Source of the DNA: DAIRUQ01 sp036803245 | GTDB lineage: Bacteria; Chloroflexota; Anaerolineae; UBA1429 | Assembly: GCA_036803245.1 (NCBI GenBank) | Contig: DAIRUQ010000041.1 | Coordinates: 1 to 25,169 of the forward strand | Length of the DNA: 25,169 bases | Direction of reading: 5' to 3' | Program-made: the position numbers and the translations under genes | The notes under the pieces: model-generated | Told to the model about the DNA's origin: nothing | The model's database searches: none | The model's input: only the letters and a program-made list of their open reading frames with translations | Shown here: piece by piece, positions 6,761 through 14,285 of the stretch | Layout of the letters: each line of letters opens with the position of its first letter | Numbering within the stretch: position 1 is the stretch's first letter

Positions 6761-8011
6761 CTAGCCTTCGGTGCCGCGCATGGCCACGGCTCTTGCTACG
6801 CGCGAAATCGCCTTGATATAGGCCGCCACCCGCGTGCTCACCTTGCGCTCGGTCGAGATTCGCAGTACGTCTTGGAAGGCTGTCGTGATCTGGCTCTCCA
6901 GCCGACGGTTGACTTCGGCCTCGGTCCACATCTCACCCTGCAGATTCTGAACCCACTCAAAGTAGGAGACGATCACCCCGCCCGAGTTGGCCAGGATGTC
7001 CGGGATCACCAGCACGCCCTTTTCCTCAAGGATGGTGTCCGCTTCGGGAGCGGTCGGGCCGTTGGCGGCCTCGACTACCACGCGGGCCTGGACCCCGGCG
7101 GCGGTATCGGCCGTGAGGACGCCCTCTAGCGCAGCGGGGATCAGGATCTCGCACGGCAGGTGCAGTAGCTCGGACTCGTCGATCTGGCGCGTGCCCGGGT
7201 ACCCCACCACCGAGCCCGTGGCGCACTTGTGGGCCAGGAGCTCACGAGCGTCGATGCCATCGGGGTTATAGACGGCGCCGCGGGTATCGCTGGCGGCGAC
7301 CAGCTTGGCTCCGCGCTCCTGCAAGAGGTAGGCGCTCACCGAGCCGGCGTTGCCATAGCCCTGTACCACCAGGCGCGCGCCTTCTATGGGGATCTGGCGG
7401 GCGCGACAGGCTTCGACGGTGCAGAACATGACGCCTCGCCCTGTGGCCTCGGCGCGACCCTCCGAACCGCCCAGCTCGATGGGCTTGCCGGTAATCACGG
7501 CCGGCGAATGGGTCGCCGATACCGACTCGTAGGCGCTGAGGATCCACGCCATAGTCTGCGGGTTGGTGTTTACGTCGGGCGCGGGAACATCGACCCAGGG
7601 GCCGATGACCGGCGCGATCGCGCGACCAAAGCGTCGCGAGACGCGCTCCAGCTCGCCCTTGGACAGCGTCTTGGGGTCACAGATGACGCCGCCCTTGGCT
7701 CCGCCATAGGGCAGCCCCGCTACTGAGGTCTTCCAGGTCATCCACATGGCCAGGGCCTTGACCTCGGCCAGTGATACGTCCTGATGAAAGCGCAGGCCGC
7801 CCTTGGTGGGCCCCAAGGCGCTGCTATGCTGCACGCGGTAGCCCTCGAACACGCGGGTGCTGCCATCATCCATGCGGACCGGGAACCTGACGGTGGTCTC
7901 GCGGGAGCAGGTGGCCAAGAGCTCCTCGATCCCGGGGTCGAGATCGAGATAGGCCGCAGCTTGGCGGTACTGCTGGACGGCGACATCAAAGATCGTTCTG
8001 CCTTCGGACAT
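6761..8011 (-). CDS. gdhA: Glutamate dehydrogenase (Glu/Leu/Phe/Val dehydrogenase family)
   Basis: A 416-residue hexameric-type dehydrogenase, the usual length for the bacterial/archaeal NAD(P)-GDH II class. It reversibly deaminates glutamate to 2-oxoglutarate and ammonium. Visible are the substrate domain YRVQHSSALGPTKGGLRFH, the catalytic Lys loop LPYGGAKGGV, PAPDVNTNPQTMAWILSAY, and the coenzyme domain dinucleotide motif VVQGYGNAGS. These are followed by ASDTRGAVYNPDG, EAANGPTAPEAD and NSGGVIVSYFEWVQNLQG. GAGGGGG lies 5 bases before ATG 8011. K and T at the side-chain pocket (GPTKGG and the later NSGG) fit glutamate better than branched-chain substrates, but specificity is not certain. It sits 89 bp behind gatB on the same strand. 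Confidence 0.92.
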   Translation of the reverse strand: MSEGRTIFDVAVQQYRQAAAYLDLDPGIEELLATCSRETTVRFPVRMDDGSTRVFEGYRVQHSSALGPTKGGLRFHQDVSLAEVKALAMWMTWKTSVAGLPYGGAKGGVICDPKTLSKGELERVSRRFGRAIAPVIGPWVDVPAPDVNTNPQTMAWILSAYESVSATHSPAVITGKPIELGGSEGRAEATGRGVMFCTVEACRARQIPIEGARLVVQGYGNAGSVSAYLLQERGAKLVAASDTRGAVYNPDGIDARELLAHKCATGSVVGYPGTRQIDESELLHLPCEILIPAALEGVLTADTAAGVQARVVVEAANGPTAPEADTILEEKGVLVIPDILANSGGVIVSYFEWVQNLQGEMWTEAEVNRRLESQITTAFQDVLRISTERKVSTRVAAYIKAISRVARAVAMRGTEG

Positions 8012-8100
8012 GCTTCCCCCTCACGTTGGACTGATGACGCTCTGTTGAGCGCCGGTTCTGGATTGCGGGGGCGCCGTTGTCCGCCGCTGGGCACACAGGT

Positions 8101-9537
8101 CTAGCGGTCTAGCTCGGAACGGAGCAACTGGCGAACCAGGCCAGCATTGGCCTGGCCGCGAGTGGCACGCATGACTTGGCCCATGAGAAAGTTTAGCGCA
8201 GCCTCCTTGCCTCCCCGATAGTCATCGGCGGGGCCGGGGTTCTCGGCGATGACGCCTTGAACCGCCTCCAGGAGGGCATCCTTGTCGCTGATCTGGCGCA
8301 GTCCGCGCGCCTCAACGATCTGGGCCGCCTCGCGACCGGTGTCTAGCATCTCTGCCAGCACCTCTTTGCCGACGCCCTGGCTGATGGTGCCTCTCTGCAC
8401 CAGGGCGATGCAGCTTACCAGGCTCTCGGGCGAGACTGGCATCGTCGCGATGTCATGGGTACCTTCGGACAACCAGCGAAACAGCTCGCCGGTGACCCAG
8501 TTGGCGATGGTAGCGGCGTCGATCTCGCGCTCTCGCCCGATGGCGAGCGCGGCATCGACATACTCGGCCACGGCGCGGTCGTCTGCCAACAGCCGGGCGT
8601 CTTCCAGCCGCATGCCGGCGTTGGCGAAACGCGCCGCCACGGCCTCGGGCAGCTCTGGTACGCTGGCTCGAAGGCCTTTGATCCAGGCCGCGTCGTGGAC
8701 CATGGGCGGAAGGTCGGGCTCGGGAAAGTAACGATAGTCCTCGGCGAACTCTTTGGAGCGCTGGAAGACGGTCCGATGGTTCTCTTCATCCCAGCCCATG
8801 GTGACCTGCTGCACCGTGCCGCCGCTCTCGATGACGCCGATTTGGCGCTCGATCTCGTAGGCGATGGCCTGGCGCACCGAGCGGAACGAGTTCAGGTTCT
8901 TGACCTCAACCTTGGTCCCCAGCTCGTGCGAGCCGGCGAGCATGACGGAGACGTTGGCCTCGCAGCGCATGGCGCCGTCTTCCATGTTGCCGGTGCAGAC
9001 GCCCAGGTAGCGCAGAATGCGGCGTAACGAGAGCAAGTACTGCCAAGCCTCGTCGGCGGTGCGGATATCGGCCTCGGTCACGATCTCCATCAGCGGGACG
9101 CCGGCCCGGTTATAGTCGATGAGGGTGGCGCCGGGCCGATGGATGAGCTTGGCAGTATCCTCTTCAAGGTGAACGCGGCGGATGCGCACGCGACGGCGGC
9201 CCGCCTCGGTCTCTACCTCCAGACGACCGTCGCGGCATAGAGGCAGGTCGTACTGGGAGATCTGGTAGCCCTTGGGCAGGTCGGGGTAGGGATAGTTCTT
9301 GCGGTCGAACTTGGAATAGGGCGGGATCTCACAGCCCAAGGCCAGGCCGGTGCGAATGGTGGCTTCGACGGCGGCCTTGTTGGCGGTGGGCAGGGCCCCG
9401 GGCATGCCGAGGCAGGTGGGACAGGTGTGGGCGTTGGGTGGGGCTCCGGCATAGTCCGCCGAGCAGGCGCAAAACATCTTGCTACCTGTGAGGATCTGGG
9501 CGTGGACCTCCATGCCGATGACGGCCTCGTAAGCCAT
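8101..9537 (-). CDS. gatB: Aspartyl/glutamyl-tRNA(Asn/Gln) amidotransferase subunit B
   Basis: A 478-residue protein, the normal GatB length. GatB is the kinase and transamidation module of GatCAB, which converts Glu-tRNA(Gln) or Asp-tRNA(Asn) to the amide form. It begins YEAVIGMEVHAQILTGSKMFCACS and shows the zinc-type Cys set (CAC at the start, then HTCPTCLG), then PGALPTANKAAVE. The conserved KFDRKNYPYPDLPKGYQISQYDLPL, the kinase-site DYNRAGVPLMEIVTE, and the C-terminal YqeY-like tail ending FLMGQVMRATRGQANAGLVRQLL follow. The start at 9537 has GAAGGGG 4 bases upstream; the longer frame to 9594 runs through the promoter. gatA and gatC are not in the window. It is the first gene of the minus-strand run gatB-gdhA-tpiA-phosphatase-like. 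Confidence 0.97.
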   Translation of the reverse strand: MAYEAVIGMEVHAQILTGSKMFCACSADYAGAPPNAHTCPTCLGMPGALPTANKAAVEATIRTGLALGCEIPPYSKFDRKNYPYPDLPKGYQISQYDLPLCRDGRLEVETEAGRRRVRIRRVHLEEDTAKLIHRPGATLIDYNRAGVPLMEIVTEADIRTADEAWQYLLSLRRILRYLGVCTGNMEDGAMRCEANVSVMLAGSHELGTKVEVKNLNSFRSVRQAIAYEIERQIGVIESGGTVQQVTMGWDEENHRTVFQRSKEFAEDYRYFPEPDLPPMVHDAAWIKGLRASVPELPEAVAARFANAGMRLEDARLLADDRAVAEYVDAALAIGREREIDAATIANWVTGELFRWLSEGTHDIATMPVSPESLVSCIALVQRGTISQGVGKEVLAEMLDTGREAAQIVEARGLRQISDKDALLEAVQGVIAENPGPADDYRGGKEAALNFLMGQVMRATRGQANAGLVRQLLRSELDR

Positions 9538-9567
9538 GCTTCCCCTTCCGTAGCTGCCGCTCGGACC

Positions 9568-9596
9568 ATTATATGCAACCTGGCGCTCAAGCAAAA
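9568..9596 (-). promoter_or_regulatory. Promoter upstream of gatB
   Basis: On the minus strand a perfect -10 TATAAT (9568-9573) is preceded after 17 bp by TTTTGC (9591-9596), a weak -35. Transcription would start near 9561, 24 nt before ATG 9537, leaving just room for the ribosome site. It probably drives the whole gatB-gdhA-tpiA run. Confidence 0.65.
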
Positions 9597-9673
9597 ATGA
9601 GCCGACGGTCTCGCAGGCGGGGGCCTAACGAGAGGCGGTTTTCACGCCAGCTCGACGGCGGACCGGCCGAACC

Positions 9674-9694
9674 CTGATACAATGGTCGTATCAG
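9674..9694 (+). promoter_or_regulatory. Inverted repeat over a -10-like element upstream of the 7TM-PAS gene
   Basis: CTGATAC (9674-9680) and GTATCAG (9688-9694) are perfect 7-bp arms separated by 7 bp. The left arm contains part of TACAAT (9678-9683), a 5/6 match to a -10, though no good -35 is seen. It may be an operator. The predicted transcript would have a leader of about 85 nt. Confidence 0.45.
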
Positions 9695-9773
9695 AGCGCA
9701 ATAGGGGCGCGCCTACCGACAGCGGAGCGGCGGGTGGCGAGTTCCCGAACTCGGTGTTTCACCAAACGGGAGC

Positions 9774-10850
9774 GTGGCAAACGTGAACGCAACGCTGTAT
9801 TGGCCAAGCTTGGGGTTGCTATTGGGTCTGGTGGGCGGGGTTGCCGTGGCCATATGCGCCTTTCGTCGGCACCCGGCGACCGGCGCGGCGTCACTGGGGG
9901 TGGCCAGCGCCGTTGCTGCCGTCGCCGCGGGATGCACCTTCCTGGCGAACTGGTTCCCCGACTTGCGATCGGCCTCGTGGCTCTGGGCTACCCGTTACCT
10001 CGTCGGTGCGGCCGTGCCGGTGGCCTGGTACGGCTTGACGGTCTCGCTGGTCTCTATGGGCCAGCGCCCCTCCACCAGTGCTTTCGCTCGGCTGATGGTC
10101 CTGCCGGTGCTCACGGCGCTCTTGGCCGCTAGCGGATCTCAGCACGCTCTGCTCTGGACGACCGACGGCTCACCCGGCCTGTGGCTGTGGGTGCACGCCA
10201 GCTACAGCCTGATCGTGGTGATGGCTGGGTGCGCGGCGCTGCTCCGCGATGGGCAGGCCATCAGGGCGTGGCGGCCTCAAGCGATCTGGGTGCTGATGCT
10301 CACCGGTGTGCTGGCGGGTGGTATCAGCTTGGCGAGTTCCTGGGTTGGCGAAGGTTGGGCTGTGTCGCTGCTAGCTCTGGCGGCAACGGGCTGCGGTGCT
10401 CTGCTGCTGCAGATGCTCTACCTGCAACCGGCCCGCGAGATGAGCGCCCTGTCGGCCCAGGCCCTGGGGGGTGAGGCCGATGACGCCGTGCTAGCGCTGG
10501 ATGGCCGCAATCGGGTGACCGATGCCAATGCGCCCGCGCTGCTGCTTCTGGCCGAGTATGGCGTGTGGCAGGCGGTAGGGCGCCGAGCAGACAAGGTGCT
10601 GACTGGGCCGCTGGCTCCGCTGGCCTCAGTAGGCGTTGACGGCGCGGTGACGCTGACCTTTGGCGACGGCTCGCGCACCATTCGCTCGCGAGAGTTGCCT
10701 CTGGGGTCGACCCCTTGGGTGGGGCGGGCGCTGCTGTTGCACGATGTTGATGAAAAGGCACATGACGCGACTGGGACGACTCGCCCAGACGCGGCCAAGC
10801 CAGCGGCGTGCCCCGATCCCGTCGCGCAGGAACAGGCAGACGCTCGCTAG
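9774..10850 (+). CDS. 7TM sensor with PAS-like domain, no kinase or other output domain
   Basis: About 358 residues. The first 225 contain seven or eight hydrophobic segments with SGSQHALLWTTDGSPGLWLWVHASYSL in the middle, the pattern of the N-terminal 7TM domain of bacterial histidine kinases. After the last segment (LLLQMLYLQPARE) comes a PAS-like stretch from about 240 to 325 (DDAVLALDGRNRVTDANAPALLLLAEYG...LLLHDVDE). The protein then ends in a low-complexity Ala/Asp/Pro tail with no HisKA, HATPase, GGDEF or HTH. In relatives the PAS is followed by a kinase, so this is a truncated or stand-alone sensor. The start is either GTG 9774 or GTG 9783; a GGGAG at 9768 spaces better for 9783. It is divergent from gatB. 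Confidence 0.7.
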   Translation: MANVNATLYWPSLGLLLGLVGGVAVAICAFRRHPATGAASLGVASAVAAVAAGCTFLANWFPDLRSASWLWATRYLVGAAVPVAWYGLTVSLVSMGQRPSTSAFARLMVLPVLTALLAASGSQHALLWTTDGSPGLWLWVHASYSLIVVMAGCAALLRDGQAIRAWRPQAIWVLMLTGVLAGGISLASSWVGEGWAVSLLALAATGCGALLLQMLYLQPAREMSALSAQALGGEADDAVLALDGRNRVTDANAPALLLLAEYGVWQAVGRRADKVLTGPLAPLASVGVDGAVTLTFGDGSRTIRSRELPLGSTPWVGRALLLHDVDEKAHDATGTTRPDAAKPAACPDPVAQEQADAR

Positions 10851-10871
10851 CGAGAACTAGCCAACCACGAA

Positions 10872-10909
10872 CAGGGCCCGTCAGACGCGTCGCGGGCCCT
10901 GCTTTTCTT
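10872..10909 (+). terminator. Intrinsic terminator after the 7TM-PAS gene
   Basis: CAGGGCCCG (10872-10880) and CGGGCCCTG (10893-10901) form a perfect 9-bp stem with a 12-nt loop. It is followed directly by the T-rich CTTTTCTT (10902-10909). It lies 21 bp after the stop and 31 bp before the stop of the convergent cytidylate-kinase-like gene. Confidence 0.85.
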
Positions 10910-10940
10910 GCGCGCTCGAACCTACGCGTCGCTGCTGGCC

Positions 10941-11588
10941 CTAGGCGGTGGCGCTCGGGAGCCCCTGGGCCGCCTCCTTGATGAGCGCTACGCACTGATC
11001 CAGCGTCATCTTGCCCGTGTTCAGCACCAGGTGGTACAGCGTGGCGTCGTCGACATCGATATGGTGGAACATGCGTAGGTACTCGCGCTGGGCCGCATCC
11101 CGTTCCTCGATCAGGCGGCGGGCCTGGGCGGCCGTTAGGCTCTCGCTAGCTTGGACCTGCAGGACGCGATCCTCAAAGGGCGCCACGATGCGCAGATGCA
11201 GCACCCCTGGACGGTTCTCAAGGACGGCCTGGCCGCCACGCCCCACGATGAGCACATTGCCGCGCTTGTAGGCCGCGTTTATGGTGCTACGGATCAGCCC
11301 GATGGCGTCCTCTTCGTCTAGCTGGCGCACGGTGCGGGTCTGTGAGTCCACCCACATAGAAACCTCGCCAAGCGCTCGCGGTCGACGAAAGAGCGCCTCG
11401 AAAAAACCCCGCTTTTCGTACTCGTCCTCGGAATAGTCGACTACCTCATGCTGGCCTAGGCCCACATCGGTGGCGACCTTGGCCATGAGGCCCTTGTCGA
11501 ACGCGACCAGGGCCAACTCGTCGCAAAGGCGGTTGGCGAGCTCCGACGCGCGCGATCCCAGCTGCCGCGACATGGTGATGATTGCCAT
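10941..11588 (-). CDS. Cytidylate-kinase-like family protein
   Basis: A 215-residue protein of the Cytidylate_kin2 type. The start at ATG 11588 is fixed by AGGAGGAGG 6-8 bases upstream and by AIITMSRQLGSRASELANRL. That corresponds to the family's ISRQxGSGGREI opening, here with GSRAS in place of the Gly-rich loop. Further features are ELALVAFDKGLMAKVA, a mobile region with FFEALFRRP, GNVLIVGRGGQAVL, LHLRIVAPFEDRV, and DAAQREYLRMFHHIDVDDATLYHLVLNTGKMTLDQC, all typical. Members are annotated as nucleoside monophosphate kinases but few have been tested. The altered Gly loop makes CMP kinase activity uncertain. A longer reading to 11783 is rejected because its ATG overlaps the -10 element. Confidence 0.8.
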   Translation of the reverse strand: MAIITMSRQLGSRASELANRLCDELALVAFDKGLMAKVATDVGLGQHEVVDYSEDEYEKRGFFEALFRRPRALGEVSMWVDSQTRTVRQLDEEDAIGLIRSTINAAYKRGNVLIVGRGGQAVLENRPGVLHLRIVAPFEDRVLQVQASESLTAAQARRLIEERDAAQREYLRMFHHIDVDDATLYHLVLNTGKMTLDQCVALIKEAAQGLPSATA

Positions 11589-11781
11589 GGCACCCTCCTC
11601 CTCATTGAGGCCAGAGCCGCATCGAGCGACGAGCGCACGGCTCCAGAGCGACGGATGGCATGGTAGGGCGGAGCTGCGACGAGACGACGATGAGGCGGCG
11701 TTGCGAGCGCCATGGCCAACGCGCGGTTTCGAGCCTGATGCGCGCGCGACAGGTGCGTCTCCAGCAGTACCCGTCGACTCC

Positions 11782-11810
11782 ATTATAGCATAGCGAGGGG
11801 CCTCTGATAA
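11782..11810 (-). promoter_or_regulatory. Promoter of the cytidylate-kinase-like gene
   Basis: Minus strand: TTATCA (11805-11810), a 17-bp spacer, and a perfect TATAAT (11782-11787). The start site would be near 11775, giving an unusually long leader of about 187 nt before ATG 11588. Confidence 0.6.
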
Positions 11811-11834
11811 GGTCCAGCGCGACTGATCTGGAAC

Positions 11835-11863
11835 TTGAGTGGCGGGTGATTCTGCGGTAGAGT
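11835..11863 (+). promoter_or_regulatory. Promoter of the GrpB-deaminase fusion gene
   Basis: TTGAGT (11835-11840), a 17-bp spacer and TAGAGT (11858-11863). Each hexamer matches 4/6. The start site would be near 11870, 25 nt before ATG 11895. Confidence 0.5.
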
Positions 11864-11894
11864 CAACGTGGTGATGTCTAGAGGGAGGCGGGCC

Positions 11895-13010
11895 ATGGGA
11901 CGGCGCATCGGGGTGGTCCCCTATGATCCGGGGTGGCGCGAGCGCTACGCAAAGGCGGCGCGGCGGTTGCGGAAGTTGCTGGGAGGCGAGCTGCTAGCGG
12001 TTCACCATGTTGGCAGCACGGCGGTGCCGGGTCTGGTGGCCAAACCCACCATCGACCTGCTGCTGGAGGTGCAGGGCCTGGCGGCGCTGGACGCTCGCGA
12101 TGATGCCATGCGGGCGGCGGGTTACGAGCCCAAGGGTGAGCACGGGCTGGAGGGACGCCGCTACTATGTGCGGGGCACCGAGGATAACCATCTCGAGCAT
12201 GTGCATGCCTGGCAGGCGGGGCATCCACAGGTGGCTAGGCATCTGGCTTTTCGGGACTATATGCGGGCGCGCCCCGAGGCTTGTCGGGCCTATGCGCGGC
12301 TCAAGCTTGCCTTGGCAGAGCAGCACGGCGACGATCCGGCGGCGTATACGGCCGGCAAGGCCGCCTTTGTGGAAGAGCTGCTCCCCCTGGCCCTGGCGCT
12401 GATGGCTGAGCGAGAGGGGGCCGCGGGGCAGGCACAGCTCTCGGTGGTGCGGCTGCCCAGCTGGGTGGCTGAGGTGGCCGCCCCTGATGCTCGTTACGCG
12501 ACGCCCGAGGCGATGATGGCACTGGCCGTGCGGCTCTCGCGCGAGAATGTGAGGCGGGGCACGGGAGGCCCCTTTGGAGCGGCCGTGTTTGCCCTCACGA
12601 CGGGGCGGTTGGTGGCGGCAGGGGTGAACCTGGTGACCACCGAGTGCGCCTCGTGGGCGCATGCCGAGATGGTCGCCCTGGCCCTGGCACAGCAGACTCT
12701 GGGCACCTATGACCTGGGCGCCGAGGGCATCGCGCCTTGCGCCCTGGCCACCAGCGCCGAGCCGTGCGCCATGTGCTTGGGGGCGGTGCCCTGGTCGGGG
12801 GTGCGGCAGCTCTATTGCGGAGCTCGCGACGCCGATGTGCGGGCCATCGGCTTTGACGAGGGGCACAAGCCCCCCGATTGGGTGTCGGCTCTCGAGGCGC
12901 GGGGGATCGCCGTGCAGCAGGACATCCTGCGGGACGAGGCCGTGGCCGCCCTCCGAGCCTATGTCGACGGTGGCGGCGCTATCTACAATCCGGACTATGA
13001 CGAGGACTGA
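11895..13010 (+). CDS. Fusion of GrpB (UPF0157) domain with a guanine/nucleoside deaminase domain
   Basis: A 371-residue two-domain protein. Residues 1-170 are a GrpB/UPF0157 domain of the nucleotidyltransferase fold: VVPYDPGWRERY, then HVGSTAVPGLVAKPTIDLLL (38-57) with the GST...D pattern, and DNHLEHVHAWQAGHPQVARHLAFRDYMRARP. Residues 200-371 are a zinc-dependent cytidine-deaminase-fold domain closest to GuaD: SRENVRRGTGGPFGAAVF, WAHAEMVALALAQQTLGTYDL with His256 and the proton-shuttling Glu258, EPCAMCLGA with Cys291 and Cys294, and ADVRAIGFDEG. Both domains look intact. The ATG at 11895 has GGGAGG 6 bases upstream; earlier GTG 11868 lies at the predicted transcription start. The next gene begins 12 bp after the stop. 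Deamination of guanine or a related purine is likely; the role of the GrpB part is unknown. Confidence 0.85.
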   Translation: MGRRIGVVPYDPGWRERYAKAARRLRKLLGGELLAVHHVGSTAVPGLVAKPTIDLLLEVQGLAALDARDDAMRAAGYEPKGEHGLEGRRYYVRGTEDNHLEHVHAWQAGHPQVARHLAFRDYMRARPEACRAYARLKLALAEQHGDDPAAYTAGKAAFVEELLPLALALMAEREGAAGQAQLSVVRLPSWVAEVAAPDARYATPEAMMALAVRLSRENVRRGTGGPFGAAVFALTTGRLVAAGVNLVTTECASWAHAEMVALALAQQTLGTYDLGAEGIAPCALATSAEPCAMCLGAVPWSGVRQLYCGARDADVRAIGFDEGHKPPDWVSALEARGIAVQQDILRDEAVAALRAYVDGGGAIYNPDYDED

Positions 13011-13022
13011 GGAGGCTCTGCA

Positions 13023-14153
13023 GTGGGACGCTACACGGTGGCCTGTTACTATTTCCCCAACTATCACGTGGATCCGCGCAACGAGGCCGCCCATGGCCCA
13101 GGCTGGACCGAATGGGAGCTGATCAAGCGGGCACGGCCGCGCTGGCGCGGTCATCGGCAGCCGAGGGTGCCCGTGTGGGGCTACGAGGACGAGGCCGATC
13201 CCGCCGTGATGGCGAAAAAGATCGATGCGGCCGCCGACCATGGCGTCGATGCCTGGATCTTTGACTGGTACTATTACGACGATGGTGCCTACCTGCAGCG
13301 TTGCCTGGAAGAGGGGTTCATGGCGGCCCCCAACGCCGAGCGGATGCGCTTTGGGCTCATGTGGGCCAATCATGACTGGATCAACATTCATCCCTGCGGC
13401 CTGCAGATCGGGCGTAACCTCCAGTTCCCAGGAGCCGTGACGCCTGAGACGTTTGATGCCATCACCGACCTAGTGGTGGAGCGCTACTTTGCGCATCCCA
13501 GCTACTGGTGCGTAAACGGCCGTCCATACTTTTCGATCTATGATCTGGGCAAGTTCGTGGAGGGGATGGGCGGTCTGGAGCCCGCCCGCGAGGCGCTGCA
13601 GGCTTTTCGCGCCAAGACGGTGGCTGCCGGCTTTTCCGGGCTAGAGCTCAACGTGGTGCTTTGGAGCGTGCGGGTGCTTCCCAGCGAGACCACGGTGACC
13701 GACCCTGTCGAGATGGTCCGCTATTTGGGGTTCGATAGCATCGGGTCGTACGTGTGGATCCACCACGTCCAGCTAGATAGCTTTCCGGAGACGTCCTACA
13801 CACGGGTGATGGAAGCCGCCGCAGCCCACTGGGAAGAGACGGTGGCGCGCTACCCCCAGCCGTTCCATCCCAATGTCACCATGGGCTGGGACGCCAGCCC
13901 GCGCACCATCCAGTCAGACATCTACCTGAATAGCGGATACCCCTTTATGCCGGCGATGACGGGCAACACGCCGGCGCGCTTTGAGGAGGCCTTGCGGCGG
14001 GCGCGGGCCTTCCTAGACCAGCATCCCGAGTTGCCCGGCATCGTCTCGCTGAATGCCTGGAACGAGTGGACCGAGGGCAGCTATCTGGAGCCCGACGCCG
14101 ACGACGGTATGGCGTACCTGGAGGCGATCAAGCGGGTGTTTGGAGACGCGTAG
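13023..14153 (+). CDS. GH99-like / WbsX-type glycosyl-active protein
   Basis: A 376-residue TIM-barrel-type protein starting at GTG 13023, with GAGGAGG 7 bases upstream and 12 bp behind the deaminase fusion. It opens with YTVACYYFPNYHVDPRN and GPGWTEWELIKRARPRWRGHRQP. It contains GVDAWIFDWYYYDD, FGLMWANHDW, and the C-terminal hallmark SLNAWNEWTEGSYLEPD (342-358). These are the conserved blocks of the Glyco_tran_WbsX/GH99-like family. Related members are GH99 endo-mannosidases or domains in polysaccharide biosynthesis proteins. Acidic residues in WNEWTEG and the GFDSIGSY region are candidates for the active site. There is no signal peptide. It could degrade or modify glycans in the cytoplasm; direction (synthesis or breakdown) is unresolved. 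Confidence 0.85.
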   Translation: MGRYTVACYYFPNYHVDPRNEAAHGPGWTEWELIKRARPRWRGHRQPRVPVWGYEDEADPAVMAKKIDAAADHGVDAWIFDWYYYDDGAYLQRCLEEGFMAAPNAERMRFGLMWANHDWINIHPCGLQIGRNLQFPGAVTPETFDAITDLVVERYFAHPSYWCVNGRPYFSIYDLGKFVEGMGGLEPAREALQAFRAKTVAAGFSGLELNVVLWSVRVLPSETTVTDPVEMVRYLGFDSIGSYVWIHHVQLDSFPETSYTRVMEAAAAHWEETVARYPQPFHPNVTMGWDASPRTIQSDIYLNSGYPFMPAMTGNTPARFEEALRRARAFLDQHPELPGIVSLNAWNEWTEGSYLEPDADDGMAYLEAIKRVFGDA

Positions 14154-14194
14154 CGACGCGATTGGCTGTTCGGGAGCGTTATCTGGGCGGCTCT

Positions 14195-14240
14195 TGAACC
14201 AAAGTGGTTCACTGAGGGCAAATTGACCCAGAAGGGTTCA
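14195..14240. repeat. Two tandem small hairpin repeats
   Basis: TGAACCAAAGTGGTTCA (14195-14211) is a perfect 7-bp inverted repeat with loop AAG. A related, slightly imperfect copy, TGACCCAGAAGGGTTCA, follows at 14224-14240. They lie in the 204-bp space between convergent genes, 41 bp after the GH99-like stop. Confidence 0.5.
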
Positions 14241-14285
14241 CAGGCGGTCTCGGCAACACGGTAGACGCTACCGAGCGGTGCAAAC

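Larger units (their letters stand above)
11589..11894. other. 306-bp divergent intergenic region
   Basis: This space separates the cytidylate-kinase-like gene (-) from the GrpB-deaminase fusion (+). It holds one promoter facing each way (see separate entries). The minus-strand leader of about 187 nt (roughly 11589-11775) is GC-rich, with no obvious riboswitch or long hairpin and no convincing small gene. Confidence 0.6.

Noticed and set aside
11589..11783. A 65-residue N-terminal extension of the cytidylate-kinase-like protein
   Set aside because: Its ATG overlaps the TATAAT at 11782-11787, the sequence is Arg/Ser/Ala low complexity, and ATG 11588 has a strong ribosome site at the family N-terminus.
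11862..11868. GTCAACG, identical to one arm of the aor/glycosidase operator
   Set aside because: Only a half-site with no matching second arm; a 7-mer can occur by chance.
11994..13391. A 465-codon open frame on the minus strand
   Set aside because: It runs antisense across the deaminase fusion and the start of the GH99-like gene, with composition typical of a shadow frame.
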